From: Uloborus plumipes
Taxonomy: Eukaryota; Arthropoda; Arachnida; Araneae; Uloboridae
Reading direction: 5' to 3'
Assembly (NCBI GenBank): GCA_038373865.1
Contig: JAXGGA010001093.1
Span: 1-64,000 of the forward strand
DNA: 64,000 nucleotides
Of this stretch, positions 54,304-64,000 are shown piece by piece; the stretch's first letter is position 1, and every line of letters begins with the position of its first letter. The notes under the pieces were generated by a model. That model was not told the DNA's origin. It saw only the letters and a list, made by a program, of their open reading frames with translations, and did not search any database. A program made the position numbers and the translations under genes.

Positions 54304-55287
54304 CATGGACGAGGGCTTCACCGCCGGAATAAGGACTGACAATTAAATTGGTGGATAAAATCCCGTGTAGTGTGAACGGAAATTAGGTAAAAAATTGAAG
54401 ACACTAAGTCCTCTGAATGAAACTGAGAGAAGTATTACGGTTGCATCTGTTTCAGTTTAATTAAATCAAATCGTGATGACATTTTTGTGTGAAATTATTT
54501 GAATGTTGATTTTTTTTCATAAATTATGAATCAAATACTCATTTATCGATAAGTGTGTTAACTGTTTCTCTAAAATTTTCCAGTTGCACAATTAGTCAGC
54601 AATAGTGTTAATTTATAAAAATATGTAAATCCTCTTAAACCAAACTCGTACTAAAGAAATTTGAAAGGTTCCTTTTCAACTGCAGAAGAACTCGTTTATT
54701 ACACTTTTAACAAATAAACATAGGTTTTCAGCTGCTGTGTACTTATGTCAAGAAAAATTAATATTGGGTACACTAATAAAAATAAATACAATGAGTGAAG
54801 TAAAAATATAATAATACAATGTTGTGGATAATTTTTTTTAGTAAAGGTGAAAACAAATAAGTTTAGCACAATTAGCATTTTTTACTTCCAATTTAAAATA
54901 AATGTTTGTGTTCCTTTTTATGAAAAAGAATGCTGCTTAATACATAGTAAAATTATCGGTAAAAGAAAAAAGGTTTTTAAAAATAGATAGGTAATCATTT
55001 ATTGATTTAATTTTAAACAAGGTGTTTCCATATTTTTCGATCCTTTTGTTTGTCAATTCTAATAATATACATAAGAGAATAGCCCAATTTAAACGAAACG
55101 TTTTTTTGTTCATCCAGTATTTTTGCCAATATATTTAAAATATTTCCGCACAATAGAACTACATAATAGCACGTCATAATTCAGTGATTAGGAATAGCGT
55201 AATATTCACAATGCTATCAGGTTAGTTCTGCATTATTTATAGTACATTTCTGTAAAATCCTTATGGTAAAAAAATGAATAAGGAAAG
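53461..55287. other. AT-rich non-coding DNA
   Basis: No gene is recognised. Contains the (TA)n tract listed separately. Confidence 0.5.
54256..54300. repeat. (TA)n microsatellite
   Basis: Pure AT dinucleotides, 45 bases. Confidence 0.95.
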
Positions 55288-55675
55288 TCGGGGGAAGATT
55301 CCAGTCGGGAGAAGACGCAAGTTTAATAATAATTCGTTTAGGTATCGTCAGATTGCAATATTGAGTCACTTGTATGAAGTGTCAGGTCCAACATAGGATG
55401 TGGCATGGCCATTTGTTTGAATTCATCGTCTTTAATCGACGTTATTTTCTATCTCGTGAGCATCTAACGTGGTGAGTACGACTTTTGTAATATTCTGTTC
55501 CTCATACTTAGAGATCATAAATGTATTTGCTATTTTGAATACGATATTAGCAATATAAGTGAGTTATGCATTATGTTACACACACGATATATGTAGAAGA
55601 GCGTCATAACATTGTAGAAATAAGGAAATAAGCGTGTGTGGCATCTTCCCCATATACTTAGGGGAAGACGCCACA
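55288..55675. repeat. Locus with GGGGAAGACGCCACA motifs and hairpin
   Basis: GTCGGGGGAAGATTCCA is followed directly by GTCGGGAGAAGACGCAAG (55288-55322). About 320 bases later TGTGGCATCTTCCCC (55637-55651) and GGGGAAGACGCCACA (55661-55675) form a stem with one mismatch in 15 pairs and a nine-base loop. The repeated GGGGAAGAYGCCACA word in both orientations suggests one repeat element. No gene lies inside. Confidence 0.55.
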
Positions 55676-57607
55676 TTGTTCAGAAATAGGTGAAATGAAC
55701 TAAATTTCATCTATTTTTTGTTTTATAACACTGAATAGTATTGTGTAAAATAGAAAAGAAATGACTTGTATGTTTTCTTATGCTTTCGTTTAAGGCATTA
55801 TGACTTTTAAAAAATAGAACTCTCATTTAATTACAATTTAGACAATGCCTGAAAACAACAAAAGAAAAGCTTAACACTCTTCTAAAAAAAAACGTATATA
55901 AATGCTGCATATGCAAAGGTTGTACAATTTTTCATTAAAAATTCGTAATGATAGTGACATTTTTCAGTAAAAAAATGTATGTTAAAAAGATTTTTTGGAG
56001 TAGTTTTACTAATTTTTTGGGGGCGTTTTAAACCTTAGAAACCAGTGGGCGCAACGTCGATGTCGATGTTTTTGAAACACCTGCGTTTTCAACTCATGGA
56101 TATTTTTACCATCAAAGTATCTTGGGGCTATTATTTTCTAACACCGATACTTTGTCTTCTATGTTGTTTTCAATGTTGATGTTTTAAATTTGAATCAAAA
56201 ATAAAGTTTAAAATAAAAGAGCTCTGATGAATATGTTTACATATACACTGTTATAATGAAATGTTTTAAGCAATTTAGTGATCGCGGCATACATTCCATT
56301 ACATACAATTATCGAAGTTCAACTGTCTATAAGCACACTAGTAACTAGATTATTGAGATCTTTTAGAAACATATCTAATACTTTATACATAAACATGATG
56401 TACTTCGTTTTTATTTGGCTTTAAATATGCTCCATATGTTAGTAGTACATATTTCAAATCGCTAAAAATATTTTATGATGTTTAAATACACTTTGAGTTT
56501 GTCATAATTAGCATTAGCAACATCATTAACATCATTTTTAATTACAATCAAGTTGGAACTAACTCTAATAAAACGCCTATTTTTTCGTATAATTATATTT
56601 TTATTTTATCCCTTTTTTTAATTCCTTTTTACCGTATTGTCTAGCCTAATAACCGTTACCAATGTATTTAATTATTTCACATTACCATTATGTTTCATCA
56701 AATCATCAAGTTATTCATCTTTTGCTGTTATATTATTCGAATGATAATAAGAAGTGTTATCAAATTTATTCAATTTTATAATTGAATCGGTGAGAGCAAA
56801 AACCACTGCAGTTAAAAAAAAATTCGAAAATTCGTCATGGAAACAAGCTCTGTAAGACAAGATGCGTGTTGACAGCAAAAATCGCGTCAATCAGGCTAGA
56901 AGTTCCAAAGTTACGGGGCCTCCCTTCTGAACATTGAGTGTAGAAACGACGTGAGGGCAGTGACTGACGCTGTTTATGCACCCAACGCTAGAACGAGTAT
57001 GACTTTCTAAGGGCGAGCATTCGTTCCCAACGATTAGATTTCGGTACTATTAAGAGGACGATACGTAAACATGATCGGATTTACACACCTAAACACTAAC
57101 GCAGACAGAATTTTCTTGATGGGGGTGGAGGGATAGGTGTAAAAAAAACAATCTTTTCTCGCGTAAAAGACTACTGTGTTAGATTTTCAACAATGTTTGA
57201 ACCAAAGTCAATGGGGTTTTGTCCCTATGTCCCTTCGCTGCTCCCCACTGACCTGATTAATATGAAGAGTTGTGTGCTCAGACCAGTAATAGCTTTCACG
57301 TCACCAAGCTACTCTTCTTGGGCATAAACAAATTTGATGATTGGTGGAAGGATTTATACAAAAAGGAAAAAAAGCTAAACAGAGAATGGCGAGGGGAAAA
57401 TGTGAAGAAAGAGACAAAATTTAAGTTTACCCACACTCGATACAAGGAGTTCCCTACAGCTTCAAGGGAAAAGGGGTTATCGCGGCACATACTTTCTTGC
57501 TGAAGCTTACTTCCCGAAAAGTTGCTTTTGCTTCAAGCCACGCCTATCCTTCAGGGAACGTTCCAACCAACATAAATAAAATGGGAAATATCAAGAAGGT
57601 GATTTGA
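55676..57607. other. Non-coding DNA with a GC-elevated patch
   Basis: No gene is recognised. Around 56040-56160 CGATGTCGATGTTTTTGAAAC and an inverted CAAAGTATC/GATACTTTG pair hint at a decayed repeat. The stretch 56830-57130 is less AT-rich, with several CpGs. A 77-codon plus-strand frame at 57270-57503 encodes a Lys/Trp-rich peptide of no known family and is not called. Confidence 0.4.
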
Positions 57608-57884
57608 AGTTTTAATCCAACGTTAAAGAAGCACAAATATACAGGTATACTGGAGACACGTGTTTCGAAGTTACAAGGAACCCCTTCTTCAATGCAAGAT
57701 CCGATAATCATCTATCTTCGGATGAAGAATCATCCGAAGAATCATCCGCTCTTATCGGATGATGATTAATCTTAAATCTCACACTTCTTGCATTGAAAAA
57801 GGGGTTCCTTGTAACCTCGAAACACGTGTCTGCAGTATACCTGTATAGTGTATATTTGTGCGTCTTTAACGTTGAATTAAAACT
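57608..57884. repeat. Foldback element, ~91/98-bp arms
   Basis: Arms at 57608-57698 and 57787-57884 are inverted copies with few mismatches; the right arm carries a small insertion near 57845-57853. Shared blocks include GACACGTGTTTCG, GTTACAAGGAACCCCTT and TCAATGCAAG. The 88-base spacer holds nested small palindromes built on TCGGATGA. No target duplication is evident. The minus-strand 63-codon frame across it is a by-product. Confidence 0.88.
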
Positions 57885-59140
57885 ATACATCAATCGCACA
57901 AAGGTATTTTCTGTGTTTAAGTGAGGTGATTGTATGTATTCCTGAAAACTTTTTTTATGAGGAGCTATTTACCAGATCAAAGACTTCACATGATGGCAGA
58001 ACATGATCTATTTTAAGAGATGTACATGCCCATATTTTTTTTTGTTCTATTTTTATTGGTGTAGATTTAGCAATCGCTTCTCAATTTTTGTAATAACCTT
58101 CCACTGTTGTTGATAACACATATTCCTTATACTGTAAAGTTTTAAAGTTCTTTATTTCTTTTGATTTCGTAATTTTTTTAACGATGTATGAGTAAAACTG
58201 ATCTGTTCTTAGAGCTTAATAATTTTTTGAAGTCATGTGTCACAATTATAAGGCAAGAGCTACTTCATATCTGATGAAATCATATATAAATATAACTTTT
58301 AAATGTATGACAATTTTTTCCCCTAGTGTAAAAGACTATTGAGTGCAAAAACAACAATAGTCAAAATTACATTTTAAATTTTTCTGAGCCCAATTTAGAT
58401 TGAATCTATGTAGTTTTTGCATGAGAGAAACATATATGCATGTTATGATGCAGGAAAAAAAGAATTGTTCAATTATTTGAAAATTTGGGGGAGCTATCAC
58501 GTTTTTTCTCTTTCCTGAAAAGTTTGAAATTCCTGACTGATGTTGTTTTTGCACTCACCGAATCAATTATTTAAATTTATGTTTCAGTGTTTCATATTCT
58601 GAACACCCGGTTAAGTTACTTACTCATTATTAATATATAATTGATAATTCAACCAATAAAGTATTTTTTGGAATTTATTACGTATAAGCACACTATAGCA
58701 TCAATGTGTTTCCTTCCATGTATCGATGACAAGGATGTATTAATTTTTAACATCGATGTTTGCATCTCTAAAAAACCCAAAATTTACCCTGATATATCTC
58801 ATAACCACTGCAAATATGTTAGTACTACAAACAGACTCTAAAAAAATATTAAGAAGTTCAACTTCTGTAAAAAATGATTTATAATCTGTTGCTTTCACAT
58901 GTCATCACTTAAAAACTTTTTGAAAATGTTTTGGTGATTTTAAAAAACCTTTAAACTCAGTTTGCAAACATTATACCAAAAACGGATGTTCAACACCTAT
59001 ATTAACTGGCTGCGTGAAAAGTTTACTTTGAAAAACATTACTTCATCTGATATTTACTAAACAACACAAGAAGAGTGTAATTCAAGTGCAACATCAACAC
59101 GCAATCCATCACTTCGTTTGGCGAGAATTGCTTCCCCCGC
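57885..59140. other. AT-rich non-coding DNA
   Basis: No gene is recognised; only short frames. Confidence 0.5.
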
Positions 59141-59465
59141 CAATGATTCTTGATTTATGGCAACCCTTCGGAAAAAGGGCTTTTCGAAAAAAGAGAGTCT
59201 GAAGAGAAAAAGTCCCAGGGCGGCCGAATGCAGAATGGGGGGGGGGGGGGTGATGGCGCAGCCCCAAAAGACGCCAGCGATTGGAATCTATCTGTGGGTC
59301 ACCGCAGGTTGGACAGTGGGGTGTAAAATGACGAACGAATGGGCAACAAGTGCGCGCGCCCACAAGGGGGAGAGGATAAGTTTCGTCATCAAAGCGCACC
59401 CGAACGACGTGCTCGGTAACGAACGAAATCATTTAATGGGAAAAGTTTGAGTGTGCGATTGCGAG
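59141..59465. other. GC- and CpG-elevated island
   Basis: This is among the most GC-rich parts of the window, with many CpGs, GCGCGCGCC and a run of 12 or more G near 59236-59250. Frames on both strands stay open (97 codons plus, 107 codons minus), which is expected where stop codons are rare, and neither peptide shows a known motif. A promoter or untranslated first exon is plausible. No TATA box or consensus donor could be placed with confidence. Confidence 0.35.
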
Positions 59466-59922
59466 ATAGTGAAAAAATGAGGCTATCTGCTTCCAAAAGA
59501 CGTTTGGGTAGGTGGCCTAACTATGTTCTTCATTTATGTTGTCAATGCGCAAATATGAGTCGGAAGAAAACGCTTAAAAAAACTCCAGTTTTGCAAATTA
59601 GTAATAAATAAATAAAAAGAAGGTAAAATAAAAAAAAATTACCATTTTGTTAAATTTATTGCAATAGGTAATAAATACTCATATGAAACAGCTGACTCCT
59701 TGGAATAGTCAAAAACATAAATTACTGGAATCAGAAAAAAATATTACCAGTGTAGTCGTATAAAACTAAGATAATAAAATATGAATTAATTCGTTATTTA
59801 CAGTACTTTTTAAACTGGTAAAATAACTATGAAAAGGTAAGACTTATATAACTGAAATGCGATTTGTTATTTGTATATTTTTACCACTGTGCGAAGTTGG
59901 ATCAATGACAGATGAAAAGTCA
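59466..59922. other. AT-rich non-coding DNA
   Basis: No gene is recognised. Confidence 0.5.
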
Positions 59923-59926
59923 TTAA

Positions 59927-60438
59927 CCCATTAATGCCTAGCGTCCCTTTTTAGGGACGGTTAAAAAAGGGTCTGAATTTCCCCAAAATGAACATTTCAA
60001 CCAAATAATAGTGTTCAATTAGTACCTTGGTATTGTTTAAATTCGTTATTAACAGATTGCAGCAAATAACCATTGTAAAGTGTGTTCTGCAGCAGTTTTA
60101 ATATGATCTTTATCAAAAATGACATCGTTCACAATCTCAAGAAAAAAAGCTAAGTTTTCAAAGTTATTCCCAGCTTCCCAGTTTATGTTAATTGCTGATT
60201 TTATTTCTTTTTATTAAATGCCTTTTTAAATATTATATCGTAGGCAGAAAAAAAATTTAGTAGAAAAAGTATGTACCCTCTGGGGTCTATCGTAAATTTT
60301 AAGGGACGATTTTTCTTTCCTTAATAAAAAAATTATTTTTTACATAATATTTTTTTATTATTTTTTCCGTCCATTAAACACTGTTTATAACCAGTATACC
60401 AAATACCTTTGGTGAAAAAAATGTCAGGTATTAATGTG
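59927..60438. mobile_element. TTAA-flanked, piggyBac-like MITE
   Basis: TTAA stands at both borders (59923-59926 and 60439-60442). The ends are inverted: CCCATTAATGCCTAGC on the left and CACATTAATACCTGAC on the right (read inward), 12 of 16 matching. Just inside the left end CGTCCCTTTTTAGGGACG forms a small hairpin, and AAGGGACG recurs near 60301. TTAA duplication is the signature of piggyBac elements. The 512-bp interior codes for nothing recognisable. TTAA is common in such AT-rich DNA, so the superfamily call is moderate. Confidence 0.6.
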
Positions 60439-60442
60439 TTAA

Positions 60443-62343
60443 GTTTTGACTTTTCAGGTAAAGAAAAATTACTGTAAATATTTTTAACAGTAGAGGACTT
60501 TACCGACAGTCCAGTTACGCCATCCAGAAAACACAATTTCTTTCTTATTATGGAGTCATCAGTCTAGAATAGTCGATGACCGACCACTTTTGGAGAAAAA
60601 GAATTAGGCCCATGAAAAAAGTAGACTTTAAAAAGTTCTACTTTTCAAAGAAGTTAAGGAACGCTGTTACAGGCAGCTAATACTTTGAATTTTTCAAAAT
60701 TATAATTTGTATCTATGTATTTTAAGAACGTACATTAATTTTCCAATTGTTCCTCGGAATAGGGTTCCACGGTAACCGCGGATAACCCGCAGAAAAGAGA
60801 AAAATCGATACTTATACAATAGCTGAAAAAAAAAAAAACACTCATCCATTACAGCTAAATTATAGTTAAAAACGATAATATTGAATGTCAAAAAATAAAT
60901 GCAAAAACAAAAAATACCACTCATATATTAAAAAAAAAAGCTTTTTTAAACTTTTCTTTTACAGAGTACCTATTTTCAACGACTAAGTTAATAGTGATAA
61001 TCTATAGTTTATTCGCTTAGTATTTTTCTAAAATATTGCAAAGTCAATTATTTTAAAGTTCAAGCGGTTAGAGATTTGTTACCCCCCATGCATAGTTTAA
61101 CTTTTAGTGTATTTTCATGCAGTATTAAGTAGAACAAGTACTACAAAGGAATATGAAAAAGTTTTAGTTTAACGAACTATCCAAGTAGATAATATCCGTT
61201 ATTGTTATTTACTATTCATTAGGATCTATATTTTTCTTTCAAAGCTTCAAGTTTTAGTTGCAGTGGATAAAGGATAAAATACAGAGCTATGGAATCGTAC
61301 ATGCTGGTTCAGAATAAAACATAATTTAGGATAGCGTTAAAATCGTAAATAATTTATTTTGAGAATAAAACTTTACACGAGGGACAAAAAAAAATATATT
61401 AATAACAATAAATCAATTTTGAGCATATATTCATCGCTTGATATTTTTGAATTGCTCATTTTTTATAAGTGAAACAGAATATAAAACATATTTCCTGAAA
61501 AATTGCTTGCTTATTAATAAAAATTAGATTACAAAAGGTATAAGCGACGTAAAATAAAAAATATATTTAACACATAGTTTTATTTTAGTTAAGTGCATTA
61601 ACAACTTGATAGACATTTCAAAACATTTGATTATACAACCGACTTGAAGTTATTATAAAATAACATTCCAAATTCTGTAAAACATACTATCATTATTTGT
61701 TTTTCAAACCCTCCGTTAAAAATAATAAGTTATTATTGTGAAAACTGTAGAAAGTACAACTTACCGAGCCTTAGGTGACAATTGTTTTTCGATAAAAAGG
61801 AGTAAGACATACCTAAAAGTAAAAAAAAAAATGTATTTAGTATATAAATACATTTAATACATACTCATTTTGTTTTATGTGCAAATCATACAATATTTAT
61901 TACGTGAAATTTATGCTTCAGAAGATTAAAAGAGTGTCCTAATATTCTCTTTGTTATTAAATGCGTTTTTATGATGTTCTTTTTTGAACTAAATATGAGA
62001 AGGGCCGAATAAAGTTTGTCGGGCGTAATTTTAATGGAACTGATAACTTTTTAGCTGTGAAAACATATCCATTATACCAAAAATTCTCAAGCTCCTTGGA
62101 ATTTTTTTTCATACTGAGCATGGGTGTCGCGTGTCTGAGACTGAAATTGTGTTTCACCATACAGGGTGTTAGCTATTTTAAATGACTCAAGAGCTAAAAC
62201 GTATTTTATTGTACTAAACGTAAGATTTTTCTGCACTTCTTGATGCAAATATTCTTATGCTGGTACCAGAGAGAACAACCTTATCTTTTCACGTTAAATG
62301 CATATAAACAAGAAGCACCTTCCAAAACCAAAATATATTCTGA
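60443..62343. other. AT-rich non-coding DNA
   Basis: No gene is recognised; only short, low-complexity frames. Confidence 0.5.
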
Positions 62344-62392
62344 TGCAGCAAGTTATCGCCCCTAAGTCCGGGCTAAGACAGAACTATATGCG
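62344..62392 (+). repeat. Dispersed repeat, second copy
   Basis: This stretch (GCAGCAAGTTATCGCCCCTA onward to ACTATATGCG) matches 36297-36342 in the same orientation. The long hairpin that follows the other copy is absent here. Confidence 0.65.
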
Positions 62393-63857
62393 TGTAAAAT
62401 AGCCTACTTTCTCGTATACCAACATCGTATTCCTAGAATCTGATCAATATGATCCTAATTAATCAAGACTGCAATTATATCAAGCAGACCAACCTGATAA
62501 AAAATATATACCTCTGTTATCTGATGAACAAAATACGGAAAAATGAACAAATAAATGTTAGTAGCACGTTTGTTAAACGGTTTAAGAACAATTCTTTAAC
62601 CGTTTTCCCAGAATAGATAAATAAATAAATTCGTTCGTCCCTCTTTATTCTGAGTAAAAATAAAACGCCTCAGATTTCAATTTTGACCTGTTGCCAATAA
62701 TTAAAAATGCATAGATAAAAGTTCTTCCGAAAATGAGTCAATAAATAATAAAATGTCCTCTTATATAAACAATTTTTAATGCAATAAGGTATTTTTTAAG
62801 ATTTAATTTAACGTATAAGCAATTCTTGAGGTTTTTCTGTTTTTCCTTTCTTAAAACTCGAAATTTGACTTTGTATTAAATTGTTTTTACCAAAATAAAC
62901 AATATTTTTAAAGAACATATTTTTCCATTTCCACAGATTTGGGCTTTATAACTCGACATAAATTGATACCGTATTTGTTATCGTAGTATGTCTCTTGATT
63001 ATGATTCAATGTTTTTCTTACATGGAAAGCAAGCATTCAATGCAAGAAGGTAAATACATTAAAAGGAAAGGATGATCAGCTACGTCTTAATATGACGTAT
63101 TTCTGGTTAAGAAAATTAATACATCTAAACAGCTCAAAATTGCGAACTCATAAAAAATAATTTCAAAAACGTAATGCATTCACAAACCTTATTAACAATG
63201 AAAGATGTAAACAATATGTAATTTGGTAAATAAAAAATCTTCTACTACTTATTAGAGCATTTGTCATGAAAACAACATTCACACACAATTGCCAGTAAAT
63301 CTATTACAACAACAATCGACCATAGGACAAGCACTTGATTTCAGTCAAAGTCAGCTGCTTGTAAGCTTTATGGCGCCAGACAGCTTTTGGAAACACTTAT
63401 GGTGGTGTGATCTTAACTCTTAGTGATTTACTTGAGCTTAAACGAAAGTTTCGAGAATCTTTCCGGACATAATACTTCTATTTCTGCAATTCTTAGGAAT
63501 ATACTTTCATCTTTAATCCTCAACACTTCAACTGCATAGAAAAAAATGATTAATCGTATTTCAAAACAAATTTAATCATGGTATAGTTTAAGCCTACATA
63601 TAATTTATGTGTCTTTGTTGCTAGATGCAAACGTTTATGCTTAAGAAATCTTATCAAACTTCGGTAAAATTAAATAATCCATTTTTACTTTATGTCCGTT
63701 TTTGAAATGTTCTTTTATAGACTAAATCTTAAGCTCATTGTCAAATATTTACCTTTTTCTCTGCTGAAATAAGTTTGCTAGTAATACCGGAGAGCTGCTA
63801 GAAGTACACTATAAAGTAAGACTTTAAACTGGTGGAACTTTAATAATTATGAAGAAG
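62393..63857. other. AT-rich non-coding DNA
   Basis: No gene is recognised. A 14-bp stem with one mismatch (AAACGGTTTAAGAA, three-base loop, TTCTTTAACCGTTT) lies near 62575-62605. Confidence 0.5.
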
Positions 63858-64000
63858 CAGTAGCGCACACAAGTAGGGTGCCCAGGGGTCCGAACCAGCA
63901 CCCTCCCTAATACCCTCAATATTTTAAACCCCTTGTCTGTAACCCTAGTAATATACTAGTAGTTAGCTCACTACTTAATGAGGTAATTCCACGAGACAAC
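63858..64000. mobile_element. Possible left end of a hAT-like element
   Basis: CAGTAGCGCACACAAGTAGG starts at 63858, resembling hAT terminal repeats that begin CAGTGGCGYA. Composition changes sharply to C/G-rich sequence, including GGGTGC and GCACCC as an inverted pair. The other end and the target duplication would lie beyond the window, so this cannot be confirmed here. Confidence 0.3.

Noticed and set aside
57270..57503. 77-codon plus-strand Lys/Trp-rich frame
   Set aside because: No recognised domain, and a minus-strand frame is also open over the same bases; likely chance.
59109..59450. 97- and 107-codon frames on opposite strands as genes
   Set aside because: Open frames are expected in a GC-rich patch where stop codons are rare, and neither peptide has a domain, signal peptide or splice context.

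Overview
This is AT-rich eukaryotic DNA, almost certainly from an arthropod. The mix of Tc1, mariner, hAT and piggyBac-like DNA elements, long (TA)n and (CA)n microsatellites and many short foldbacks would suit a spider or other chelicerate, but that is a guess and nothing here fixes the taxon. No bacterial features (operons, Shine-Dalgarno sites, CRISPR arrays) are present. No complete host protein-coding gene can be supported. The window reads as intergenic or long-intron sequence with inserted repeats.

The firmest content is mobile DNA with recognisable ends. A 730-bp internally deleted mariner lies at 6162-6891. An approximately 400-bp foldback lies at 8717-9110. Two hAT-type non-autonomous elements with perfect 8-bp target duplications lie at 12347-13097 and 16736-17547. 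A full-length Tc1-like element (DD34E transposase, antisense) lies at 13580-15115; its gene is broken by one frameshift and one stop. An inverted-repeat element with a possible TAA duplication lies at 26405-27047. Two copies of one short hAT-like MITE lie at 43644-43815 and 45659-45839. A second foldback lies at 57608-57884 and a TTAA-flanked piggyBac-like MITE at 59927-60438. The right edge appears to enter another hAT-like end from about 63858.

Between these are microsatellites, stem-loops, two dispersed repeat pairs (28931/30031 and 36297/62344), and three loci with recurring GGG-rich motifs (19709-21025, 39897-40654, 55288-55675) that may be one class of repeat. Host-gene signals are few: a possible minus-strand promoter and first exon at 53149-53459, a possible plus-strand terminal exon at 46727-46855, and CpG-containing islands near 8.0-8.3 kb and 59.1-59.5 kb.

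The transposase remnants serve only their own elements, and both are dead. There is no pathway or operon. The most interesting items are the paired-site architecture of the Tc1-like element, the three similar motif-array loci, the 51-bp-arm hairpin at 36351-36456, and the candidate promoter at 53.3 kb.
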